Below are positions 1 through 12,500 of a stretch of DNA of 64,000 bases, one piece after another (positions within the stretch are counted from its first letter, which is position 1; every line of letters starts with the position of its first letter). Position numbers and translations under genes: made by a program. The notes below the pieces were generated by a model that saw only the letters and a program-made list of their open reading frames with translations, was not told where the DNA came from and did not search any database. Source of the stretch: Vitellaria paradoxa (taxonomy: Eukaryota > Streptophyta > Magnoliopsida > Ericales > Sapotaceae); NCBI GenBank assembly GCA_019916065.1, contig CM034233.1, positions 17,940,436-18,004,435 on the forward strand, given 5' to 3'.

Positions 1-480
1 TCAATGCCAACCCCATAGTCAATTGTTGCACATTTTTGACCTTGTCAATAAAGTATCGCCACATTTGAGGGGGCATGTTGATAATATACGTAATGTAAAT
101 AATAATATTACAGTTGCCATTCTTTCCAGCGGATAATACGTAATGTAAATAATAATATTACAGTTGCCATTCTTTCCAGCGGATAGCTGCGATGGTGGCT
201 AACTGCAATACTTTCCAAGTTAAGTTTTTCTACTTTGTGTAAACATACTGTAAGCTGGAGAGAAATTGATTGAATGGCTTGATACCCAATTGGGTTATCT
301 ATGATTTGTATTTATACACATAGCATGAGGACTTTACATATTATATGCATCACCTCAAGACTAGATACATCGCCCCCACACTAGATATATAAATACAAAG
401 ATACATGAATGACAACAATACATAAATGTACATAAACTTTTCACAATCTTTACAATTAGACTTGGAAATCACCAACACAT
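1..480 (+). repeat. Possible copia-type 3' LTR remnant with polypurine tract
   Basis: A purine-rich run (ATTTGAGGGGGCA, about 63-75) is followed directly by TGTTGATAATATACG from 76, the usual arrangement of a plant LTR-retrotransposon polypurine tract and LTR start. The region lies in the ISE2 intron before the first visible exon. The right LTR end was not located and no coding remnant is seen in bases 1-60, so the boundaries are approximate. It could instead be ordinary intron sequence with a chance purine run. Confidence 0.35.
86..185. repeat. 50-bp perfect tandem duplication, two copies
   Basis: Bases 86-135 and 136-185 are identical 50-bp units that include the run ending in TTCCAGCGGATA. 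A perfect match suggests a recent duplication, an active minisatellite or an assembly artefact. It lies in the intron, just inside the possible LTR that starts at 76. Confidence 0.93.
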
Positions 481-525
481 ACATATTTTATGGTCTGTTG
501 AGCATTATTGCATTTCTTTTCTCAG

Positions 526-3500
526 GTGGAAAAACGTATACGGACTGAGCTGCGGAGGAGGATGGAAATGGAGAGAATATCTGCCTGGAGACCTCTACTG
601 GAGGAGTTGGAAGATGGACACTTACCTTTCATTTCTTTGCAGTATAATGATGCTGAAGGAGTTCAACATTTACTTCCAGCTGTGTATTTGGGGAAGGTTG
701 ATTCTCTAGATGGTTCAAAAATTAAGAATATGGTGGGTGATGCATGGATATAAGATGTATTCATGCTTCTTTTTTCCAACTATGAAAGGTTTTGTGATTG
801 CTTGACCACTGAAAAGGGTTTTATTTGTTCATATCCTTTGAAAGAGTTTAGCTAGAAATTCTTACTCTTGTAGAAGTTGACATTTGTAAGGTTCTATGCA
901 TTTCATGACCTTTGAGTATGGAGAAATGCAAGGGAAGTGTCACACCTCCTCTAACTACACTAACACCTCCTCTAACTACAGAGGAGTCAGAAGATGGACC
1001 ACATAAACCCAGCTCATTTCAAGCTCTCTTTGGGGCTGGTTTCAATTGTTTATCTATTAGTAAACTTCTACCATTGTAAATTTGTCACACATTGTCTTAA
1101 CTTCATCTTCTAAATTAAGTACCGTTTTTAAATATGTTTTTTCATTCTCTCTCTTACAGGTTAGTGTCAACAATTCTTTTGCATTAAATGTAGTTGGCCC
1201 AGGGTTATATTCTGGTGACGTTGAAAGACAAAACAATGTTGAATTATCTTATTATGTGGCCCTTGCTTCAGATAATTCTTGGTATCTTTTCACGGAGAAG
1301 TGGATTAGAACAGTGTACAAAACAGGCTTCCCTAATGTTGCCTTGGCTCATGGTGATGCTTTGCCCCGAGAGATTATGGGGATGCTGCTTGACAAGGAGC
1401 AAATGCAGTGGCAGAAACTAGTAGATTCTGAACTAGGTGGTTTGTGGTGCATGGAAGGATCTCTAGAGACATGGTCTTGGAGTTTAAATGTGCCTGTTTT
1501 AAATAGTCTTTCCAAAGATGATGAGGTAAGCATATTTTGATGGTTTAATGCATGGTTTTTACTTTTTAAATGGCTTGAGTAATATACGTAGAATATTTTT
1601 CTCTAGTCACTGTTGTGTGTATTTTTGTAATTTTTTTTTCTCTGAAAACCAATTTGGACTTTTGGGGCCACCCATATTTATCTTAACTTTGCATAAAAGC
1701 AGCTGCCTTCTTGCCATGTGGGTATGGGGTACTACCATCTAATCTAACTATTGCTGTCTTGTATTTGAGTTGTGATTCATATACATATGCTATGTAGTTC
1801 AAATACAGCTAGTATATTTTGACTTCACAATGATAGACGATTTTTTATTTTTTACTTTTGGCGATCCATTCATTCAAGAGCACAAAACACGTAAATATAA
1901 ATGTGTTCGGCATCATAAATATTTGTATGGGATTGTTTCCTGTCTTTAAATTTGGGGAAATGCTTGTCAAATTGCCCATTCCAGCTTTAGTTAAGAATAG
2001 ACCCCCCTTCTTCCCAACACACTCCACAGAAAAAATTATGATTGTGATTTCTGGGCTCTAATAGTTTTGGGCTCTTTGAGTTTTTCGTCTTGATTTTTGA
2101 TTTCTTAATGCTATTTCAGTATTTTGTTTATTGTTTTGTTACTTAAGAGCTTATTTTACCCAAAAAACATTAATGATTTGATGTAGTTTTAAATTGTCAG
2201 GTTCAATTGTCACAAGCATACCATACCGCAGTAGAATGTTACAAGGACCAAAGATATAAAGTGAAACGTTTAAAGAAAAAGATTGCCCGTACAGAAGGCT
2301 TTAAAGAATATAGGAAGATTGTAGACATGGCTAACTTTACTGGAGAAAAAATTCGACGCTTGATAGCTAGATCAAAGCGTTTGACTGAACGAATCGAGCA
2401 AATTGAGCCATCAGGCTGGAAGGAGTTTTTGATGGTATTACACGCAATATTTTTATTTTTATTGGTTGAAATTTCTGAAGCTTTGTATTGCTGGTTATGT
2501 TTTTGTTTATAGTTGCATGTGACATTTTACATGTTTATGTTCATTTGTAATAATAAGTTTCATTGTGAGATGTGGTAAAGTTATAATGAGAAAATGCTGT
2601 CCTTATTTTATATCATCTAGTTGTGTCTTGTGTTGTTCGCATTTGTGAATACTATCACATTTGATAGATTCCTAAATTGTCATTTTTGTTCAGTGGGCCA
2701 AAAAAGGGATATGGTGGATAACAAAAGCTATTTGGTTTAACTCATAAATCTTAATTATCCAAAAAAGGGAAAAGGGGGGGGGGATTAACTCATAGATTAG
2801 AGAGTCCTTACTGCATTCTTCTTCGCATTCCAGCATTTTGTTTGGAGGATTCTCTTCATTGGCATGCTAGTCATACTATCGTCAAATAATTTTCTTTACT
2901 TTTCAAAATTGAGTAGAGATAGGACGAGGTGCTTCTGTTTTTGTTATACAGGCATTTTCTTACTGCCTTTTCATTAATAAAATTTGTTTAATTAAAAAAA
3001 AAAATTGCTGTTACCAGGTTAAACCCGCAACATGACATTTGTGTGATATGCTGATCAATAAGTATAAATAACATTTAAACAGGCTTACAATTAGTTACTA
3101 AGGAATAGCACTAAGATTAAGTTGAGTAGGGTTCATTATTTTCTTACTAAGGAAATATTTAAGCAATGAAGTCTTGGGCAGTAGGGATTATGTGAATTGG
3201 TTTCAGTGATTTTCAAAATGTCTGCCAGGTTAGCAATGTCATACATGAAGCCCGGGCACTGGATATCAATACACACACAATATTTCCACTCGGGGAAACT
3301 GCAGCAGCAATTCGAGGGGAAAATGAACTCTGGCTTGCTATGGTTCTTCGAAATAAAGTCCTGCTAGATCTAAAACCAGCACAGCTTGCTGCTGTCCTTG
3401 GAAGTTTAGTTTCTGAAGGGATTAAAGTTCGACCTTCGAAAAATAACAGGTATAATCTGTTTCTTTATTTACTTTTGGGAACTGTATATACATATTGGTG

Positions 3501-6500
3501 GATAAGCTGAGATTGCATCTCTATGGCTGCCATGTCCACAAGAGTGAATACAAGCTCAACTTCAAAGCATATTCTTTTCTTCTTGATTGGTTTTAATTTT
3601 TGCTTGTGATACTGAATACTAAACCTGCTTAGTTCTATAACTAAAAAAAGAATCACATCTTTTTGAGCAAAGTTTGGAAGCTCCATAGAACTTGAACATA
3701 TGAGTTAGTCCATTCAGATGAAACTGTGAAACATATGAGTTAGTCCATTGTGTTTTTAATGCATTTTCGAATTTTAGAGTACGGATGCACAACATAGCCA
3801 AAAGACCTGAAAATCAAACTAAACCAACCTTCTTAGGTGGATTGGTTAAGTTCATTGGTCAAGTTCTATTAGAAGTTCTATTCAGTTGTGGCTTTCCAAA
3901 TTCTCAACCCAATCAATTTGGTTAGGTTGGGTTGGCATATTTTATGGTCTGGTCTGATTTTGCCTGTTAGATCTATGTAAAACTAGTCATTATATTATAG
4001 AACCAAACTAAACTGACTCAACCTAGTTAAGAATGATTGGTTCAGTTCTCCATCTGTAGTATGATCAGTTAGGTTATGGATCCAAAAATTTGAATAAGAT
4101 AAAAAGTGGGTCAGTTTTGGCCTGATGTGAACCTGACCTGAACCATGCACAACCCTACTTAAGAGGCCCAAGTGCCTTGGAATTATTGTTGGAAATAAAT
4201 GTTAGAGATATGTTAGTATCTTCTAAGTTTTAATGCAATCACATATGATTGTACTTCCATATTTACACATCTCCTAGTATTATAAATCCAATGCTAGACA
4301 ACACAAATGGGGTTGTAAAACCATTCAACTAAATCCTAGAATTTTTATACGGTATTAAAGCCAACGATAAGCCTGTGAGTTTCTATTGAAGTCAGTTTGC
4401 CGGATTCTATCGCTCGTCGAGCCCATTATCTTGCTTTTATATTATTAGTCTTTGTCCTTGTTCAATACTATTCCAAAACCCTTACCACCTTGGTTCTTGT
4501 GTCGATGCCAAGAAATCAATGTTCTAATTTTTCTTTTAATTTACTGTGTTTGCATCAAGAAGTCCCTGCCTCCCATGGTTCTTGTGTTTATATAAAAACC
4601 AATCGGCATGTTACAGGTCTTCCAATAAAATGTCAACACTAGTACAAATGGAGCAATGATGTCATCTGTAGATTGTTCTAGTCACCTCTTCCAAATTCCA
4701 AGTAGTCAGCCGGAGTCTTTTAGTCTAACTGTTCCAGATTTTGAGAACTCGGCCGGAGTCGACAAAAGTTTCATTGTCTTCCTCTGTTTAAATTTGCTGC
4801 AATTTTGTTATCCTCAAACATTTAGGTAGCATTTGGTTTACTTTTCTATTTTCTATTTTTGTTTTATATGTTAAAACTTTCAAAACGAGAAAACAAAACA
4901 TGCTCTATTTTCTTTGTTTTGAGATTTTCCTCATTTTTTGTTAAAAACTCTCAAAATGATTTTTTGCCATTTTTCATTTTATGTGTAAAGTCATTTTTTA
5001 TTTTCGAAAACAAATTTTGAAAACACAAGTAAACAAATGAGTTTTAACCTGTTTTCTTTGTTTTTAAAAGTACAAAATGAAAAATGAATTCAAAATAGAA
5101 AATAAAAAATAAAAATAGAAAATAGAAAACAGAAAAACAAACCAAATGAGCCCTTAGTTTTGTATATGGGTTAAATATGCTTGTAACAAACTTAAAACAT
5201 ATGTGATGTAAGATAAGATGAAAGCAAGTTAGGTCAAGATTGAGAAGAAGAAGAAGAAAAGAAGAGGAGGAGAAGAAGAGGAAGAAAGAACACAGTAGCA
5301 ATAGGGAGCAGAATTTTATCAATAATCATTCAATAATAATCCTCTTGTTGACCTTAATTAGGGTTTAAATAATAAACTTCTAAAATTCATGGGCTGAAAC
5401 ATAAAAAGCCCCTAATAAAATAAACTCAATCCTAATAAGGTTTAAAACAAATGGGTCCGAATAATCTCTAATAAAATAAACTTAATACTAATAGTTGAAA
5501 ATCAGAACAGAAAAAAATTAGAGAGAAAAGAAAGAGAGATAATAATTCTTCTTCTCCCTCATACTCTATTTATAATCAAGTTTAGGTTACAAAAGATAGA
5601 AATTGAAATCAGCCAATATATGGCAATAACCAAAAATAACTAAATCACAATCCATCAATTATGCCTTAAATATTCCTAACATATTCTAACACTCCCCCTC
5701 AAGCTGGAGCATAAAGATCAATCATTCCCAGCTTGGTAGACATTTTCTGAAATGGAGAAACAGCCAAGGGCTTGGTAAACATATCACCCAACTGAGAGTC
5801 CGATCGTACAAATGGAGTATCATGTCTGATTAGAAGATCACGAATAAAGTGACAATCAACTTCTATATGCTTGGTACATTCATGAAAGACGAGATTGTTA
5901 GCAATGAAGATTGTAGCCTGATTATCACAGAACATAGACATCGGATTTGAAATATCAATACCAAAATCTCGAAGAAGAGAACGAACCCAAAGCATCTCAG
6001 ACGTAGTATGAGCCATGGCGCGATACTCGGCCTCAGCACTAGATCGAGCCACTACAGTCTGCTTCTTACTACGCCATGTAACAAGATTACCACTGACGAA
6101 AGTACAGTATCCAGAAGTAGACCTCCGATCCGAACGACTACCAGCCCAATCTGCATCGCTGTATCCAATTACATCGATCGTGGTAGAAACTCGATAATGT
6201 AAACCTTTACCAGGAGAATTTTTCAAATACCTCAGAATACGACATACAGCTTCAAAATGAGGTTTGCGTGGAGCGTGCATAAACTGACTGACCACGCCAA
6301 CTGCATATGAAATATCAGGACGAGTCACAGTGAGATAGATCAATTTACCCACAAGACGTCGATAATGACCAACATCAGGAAATAGATCACCACTTTCACT
6401 ATCCAAGCGAACAGAAGAGTCCATAGGAGTGTCAACAGGGCGAGAACCCAAAAGTCTAGTCTCCGAGAGTAAATCCAGAACATATTTCCTTTGAGATAAA

Positions 6501-9500
6501 GATATACCCTGGGAAGAATGGGCAACTTCAATTCCAAGAAAATAACGTAAGGCACCAAGATCTTTTGTGTGAAACTGTTTTCCCAAATAACCCTTTAATT
6601 CGAAAATACCCTTAGCATCATCACCAGAAATGATAATATCATCCACATAGACAATTAAGATAATAGTACCAGATGGTGACTGATGAACAAACACTGAGTG
6701 ATCAGAAGTGGATCGTTTGAAACCATATTCCATAAGAGCAGAACTAAACCGATCAAACCATGCTCGTGGAGATTGTTTAAGTCCATATAAGGCTTTGCGT
6801 AAGCGACAAACAAGATGCTCATTTCCTGTAACAGTATATCCCGGTGGTTGGTCCATATATACCTCTTCCTGAAGTTCACCATGTAGAAAGGCATTTTTAA
6901 TATCCAACTGGAACAAGGGCCAAGATTTGCACACTACTACTGCAAGAAGGATGCGGATTGAATTAAGACGAGCCACTGGTGAGAATGTCTCAAGATAGTC
7001 CACACCATAAGTTTGGGTATAGCCCTTAGCAACCAATCGGGCTTTAAGACGCTCAACAGATCCATCAGGATAGTACTTTATTGTGTAAACCCAACGATAA
7101 CCAACTAGCTTCTTTCCCAGGGGGAGAGAAGTAAGCTCCCACGTCTGATTGAGATGTAGTGCTTGCATCTCCTCATCCATCGCTTTCTTCCAGTCCGGTG
7201 ATAATAGTGCCTGATTATAAGATTTAGGAATAGAAACAGAGGACAAAGCACACACAAAGGACTGGAATCGAGGTGAGATACGATGGTAAGAAACAAATTT
7301 AGCAATAGGATGCTGAGTACATGTACGTTTACCTCGTCTTTGGGCAATAGGGAGATCAAGGTCATCAATAGAAGGAGGCTCAGGCTCATCCGGACTAGTA
7401 ACAGAAGTATCTAGGTCAGAAGTAGGTGTCTCAAGTGTTACAGGATCCACAGGTGCAGTGGTGATTGGATCAGGGCGAGCGCGACGGTGATAGACTTGTA
7501 AAGGAACCTCAGGAATAGGAAGAACCGGATTAGGAGAGGAAATAGATGTAGGTGGCTCCCCCTCTTGATAGGAAGGAGAAAGCTCCCCCTCAGGAGATGA
7601 CAACTCCCCCTGAACCTGAAAATAGGGTGTAGACTCAAAAAAAGTAACATCAGTACTAACAAAGAATCGACGAGATAGAGGATGATAACACCGGTAGCCC
7701 TTTTGAGTATGAGAGTATCCCAAGAAAATACATCGACGAGCTCGAGGTGATAATTTGTTCAGACCAGGATCAAGATTATGAACAAAGGCAGTGCAACCAA
7801 ATGTACGAGGAGGAAGTGAAAAAGGATTAGAAGAAGGATAAAGAAGAGAAAAAGAAGACTTATTACCAAGAGTAACGGACGGAACTCGATTGATAAGGTG
7901 ACAAGCAGTTAAGACAGCATCCCCCCAATATGATTTTGGAACATTCATGTGTATTTGCAAAGTGCGGGCGACATCCAACAGATGGCGATGCTTCCGTTCA
8001 GCAACACCATTCTGTTGAGAGGTATGAACACATGAGGTTTGATGAATAATGCCCCTGTCAACACAAAATTTTTCCATAACAGACTTGGTATACTCTAAAG
8101 CATTGTCAGACCGTAAAATTTTAATTCTTTTGTCAAACTGAGTAAAAATTTTCATTATAAAAACGTAAAACAATATTGGGCAATTCAGAACGAGTTTTCA
8201 TTAAAAATAACCATGTCATACGCGAGAAATCATCCACAAAAATGACAAAATAGCAATAACCATTAATAGTGGGGACTCTAGAAGGACCCCAAATGTCCGT
8301 ATGGACTACAGAAAAAGGTTCAGACTCACGACTATGACTACTACTAGGAAAAGAACTACGGTGATGCTTCCCTAGTTGACAAGCTTAATACTCTAGACTG
8401 GATACAGAACCAAGACCAGGAATAGTAAGCTTGAGACGAGATAAAGCTGGATGACCCAATCGACAATGCCACGGGAGAGGTGAATCTGAAACATGAAAGG
8501 CTGAAGAAGACAAGGAGAAACTGGTTGGGTCAAGATAATAAAGACCATCCCGCTCACATCCCGAACCAATCATCTTCTGCGTCCTGAGATCCTGAAAAAC
8601 ACAGGAAGATGGAGAAAAGGTTATGGAGCAGTTTAAAAGTCTAGTTAACTGACTAACAGATAATAAGTTAAAAGGAAAGTTAGGCACATAAAGACTCGAA
8701 GGTAACGATAATGATACTGAGGGTTTGAGGTGTCCTTTGCCAGCTACAGGTCAGGAGGACCCGTCAGCTAACGTAAGACGATGAGTGGTGGTAATCAAAT
8801 CAGAAAACAAAGAAGGATTACCTGATACATGAGCACTAGCACCAGAGTCAAGAATCCATTGTGGAGCAGATGAGGTGGAGAAACAAGCACTATTACCTGA
8901 ATGGGCCAAAGTGGCAGTGGAACTGGAAGAGCGAGAGATCCGAAGAGCTTGCACAATAGCATCCAACTCAGCAGGAGAGAAGGGAGCCTGAGAAACTACC
9001 CCTGAGTTAACAGGATCACTTGTACAAGAAGTAGAACCAGAGGCTACTTCAGAGCTAGTAGAATTAGTAGTAACATGGTGAGCTTGATCAGGACGACCAT
9101 ATTTCTTCCAGCAATAAGGCTCTGTGTGATTTGTACCACCACAATGATTACACTTTTTGGTGCCGCGTCCCGAACTGCGACCACCACTCCGAGAATTACG
9201 GCCCATACCACGTGAGCCACCACGAGATCCTCCATGACCTCCAGAACTATTAATCAAAGCAGCAGAGTCTGTCCCACTGGAAGCAGATGATGTTGAACGG
9301 GGATGATGACCCAGGGAAGATCGTTGCAACCGAGAATAAGCACTGGCTAAAGAAGGAATAGTCTCCCCAGCCAAAAACTGATCTCTGTAACTACGAAAAT
9401 CATCATTTAGTCCTGCTAGCAGAAGAACAGTCATAAGCTCATTCCATTGTCCCATCATCTCCGCTTTAGTCTCAGGAAAGGGACGAAGTTGCAAGAGACG

Positions 9501-12500
9501 ATCACCAAGGACTTTAAGTGTGCTGTAATAATCAGATAGTGATCTATCTTCCTGTCAGAGAGAAAAGAGTTGCTCGTACGCCGCAAAAACTTCTGAAATA
9601 TTACTACGCTGAGAGAACGAATCAGCTAAAGAATCCCAGATTGCCTTAGAGGTGTTACACAAGGATACAGTTCGAAAAACTGAAGGTTCGAGACTGTGAC
9701 ATAACCAACTCATAACATTAGCATCAATAGCTCGCCATTGCGAATACGTGGGAGATGTTGAGTTTGGAGGAGAATCCGTAATGTAATTTTTCAATTGTCG
9801 ACCAATAAGGAATATACGAATAGCATGAGACCAAGTTAAATAGTTGGCGGCTCCATTCAATTTCTCACAAACAATGGATTTTGAAAAATTTTCAATTGAA
9901 ATAGCATGCGCAGGAACAGGTGAAGAACTTTCATCTGAAGTAGTCTTGACAGTAGACGGATTAATAGCCATTAGTCAAATATAAATCACAACCCAAATCA
10001 GAGTAGAAAGACCACACAGCGGCGTATAAGGTTTCAAGGAGCACGAACCAACTCACAATCGAACGATTAACAACGATCAACTACGATTGAGCAGACAAAT
10101 AAAAAAAAATAGTAGAGAGTACGAGCATCATCAATCGACAGTATATAACACACCGAACATCAGATCTGGTTGTCTAAAACGTGAGAGATCCAAGATCCGA
10201 TCGAGATAGAGATAAGCCAAGTTTCAAGAATCATCCACGACACATATCAAGCATAAGAGGAGAAGAACAGGAAGAGGCGACTGCCATGGTGTGTCGCCGG
10301 AGATCAGCCGTCAGTGCACGCGCCGACACGCGCTGGAAAGGAGAGGCGCGTGAGGCTCACGCGCCGGGAACCAAGCCGCGCGTGAAGGCGCGTCAGGTCA
10401 TCTCCGGCGATGGTCTTCGTCGGTGGTAGTTGCCGGTCGACACCGAGTCTGTTGGTGGTGGCGCCGGTCAACAATGATCGCCGGAGAGTGGTCCGGCAGT
10501 GATGAACAGTAGCGCGGCTAGGGTTTTTTTTTTTTTTTTTTTTTGTGGAAAAGAAAATAAAAATAAAGAAGGGAAAAGGAATCGCTCTGATACCAAGTTC
10601 AAAATCAGAATAGAAAAAAATTAGAGAGAAAAGAAAGAGAGAGAATAATTCTTCTTCTCCCTCATACTCTATTTATAATCAAGTTTAAGTTACAAAAGAT
10701 AGAAATTGAAATCAGCCAATATATGGCAATAACCAAAAATAACTAAATCACAATCCATCAATTATGTCTTAAATATTCCTAACATATTCTAACACTAATA
10801 AAGTCCAAAACAAATGGGCCCAAATAATAAATAAAATAATAAAAAGAAATAAATCTGTAGACTTACGAGTGATGATGCAATTGAACTTGTTAAATTAGAA
10901 TCTCTTAAGGATGAACGAATGGAATGAAACTCAATGATATCGACAGAATAGTGGTAAGAGATGCCATACATAATTTGTGAGAAAGATTGTTCAATATATG
11001 CAATGACGTCTCTATTATGCACTAGCAGTGAGGACTCGTGTAATTGAATGAAATCATGGAAGAACAATTTGAACATAGACTCAAAGAACTCCCAACTGAT
11101 GAGGTCAATAAATAAAACTCTTGAGATGTTTAAATAATATACCCTAGATAAATAATCGTCACCAATGATAGTCTATACAATCCTGACGGTCATTATTCAT
11201 GATATTATCAAATAAACCAACAAAATTAAGACAAGATGATAGTGGAGCCAATTCAACTACTTTAGACACATTTTGAGGATTTGGTGACTTGTCATGATCA
11301 AATGTCAAAAGAAGAAAATCAATAAGAGAATCACAAGCGTTAACAAAAACAATAGGGGCACTAGGTTCAAGGGATGGATGTTGCAACTCAGTGGTTTATA
11401 TAGGGAACTTTGACTCTAACATAAACTCATAAGACTCAAATTCATAATATTTTTAAATCTTTAAAACTTTAGAATAAGCTTCATTTAAGATCTTATGACT
11501 GTATCGCTGAACTTCTCACGGATGCAAGGCCTTAGCCCAAGGACAAATCTACTGATGGCACAAGGCTCATTTCGAAAGTTAGATCACTTCCTAAGAGTTT
11601 TAAATTGATTAAAATACTCATCAACATAAGAATGCTCCTGTTTAAGACGTATTAACTGAGACCATGCCTTATCTATAAAACTTTTAGGAACAAATCGATT
11701 GCTCAAAATTTGTTTCATCACGACTCATCGAATAATAGGTCTATGGTATAACTCGACTATTTGCTAATACTCTCTAGCATAATTAGTCAATCTTGTTTTG
11801 GTCAGACGAATACATTGGTCATCAGACAAGACGTGATAGTCAAAAATGTATTCAATATCATCGACTCAATCAAGAAACTCATGAGTATTGATAGTGCCAC
11901 TAAAATAAGGACGATCTTTGATATACGTTTGATGAATAGAACGAAGTCCTACCTTATTACTCCAATATGATTGATTTTCCAAATTTATGGTAAAAGGAGA
12001 GAAGCAATCCCCCCCCCTCTCAAATGCTGATATTAAAGAAAACTAAAAAAGTGAGTAATAAAAATATAAAATCCTAATATGCTTAAAATAAGAATGACGA
12101 ATTTAATAAATGAAACTCAGCAAATAATTTAGATAAGCAATGGGTGAGTGATTTTTCTTTTTCTTTTTTTTTTTTTTTGGGTTTTTTTAGTAACAATAAC
12201 TAATTCAAAGGCAACTAGGAACTAGGATAAATAAAACAAATGGGCAAGGTTTAAGTTCAAATTTATGTAATTCATACTGTCATATGATATAAGCATTTAT
12301 CATAATTAATAATGAGAGAATTATATTTTAATCCAAACCTTTGCTGCAAACTATGTGAAGTGCCCACTTTTGGAATGTCCAAATAAGTAGTCAGCTATCC
12401 TGCTTGGCTTGGAATTTGTAAATATGGTTTGAAAGGTTGTGGACAGATTCTAGACATTGTTAGAAAGTTGCTGATCGGAGCTTCGCTGGAGGTCGCTGGA

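Larger units (their letters stand above)
5493..10794 (-). mobile_element. Complete Ty1/copia retrotransposon, coding region mutated
   Basis: A 5,302-bp element with two 199-bp LTRs, a primer-binding site, a polypurine tract and a gag-pol region in copia order (gag, protease, integrase, reverse transcriptase, RNase H). It is flanked by a perfect 5-bp target duplication CTAAT (5488-5492 and 10795-10799). The LTRs differ at five of 199 positions. At commonly used plant substitution rates that suggests insertion on the order of one million years ago (inference). It lies inside an LTR of an older element within an ISE2 intron, in the opposite direction to ISE2. Three in-frame stops and one frameshift make it unable to encode its own full polyprotein. 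Confidence 0.95.

Noticed and set aside
5044..5322. Minus-strand open frame of about 90 residues rich in Leu/Phe/Ser
   Set aside because: It is the translation of the family A MITE end plus a GAAGAAG repeat; low complexity and no start context.
7105..7662. Additional minus-strand frames inside the copia element
   Set aside because: Alternate-frame shadows of the integrase/RT linker region of pol.
10181..10429. Plus-strand 82-residue Arg-rich frame
   Set aside because: Lies antisense in the GC-rich copia leader; Arg richness reflects the CG-rich composition.
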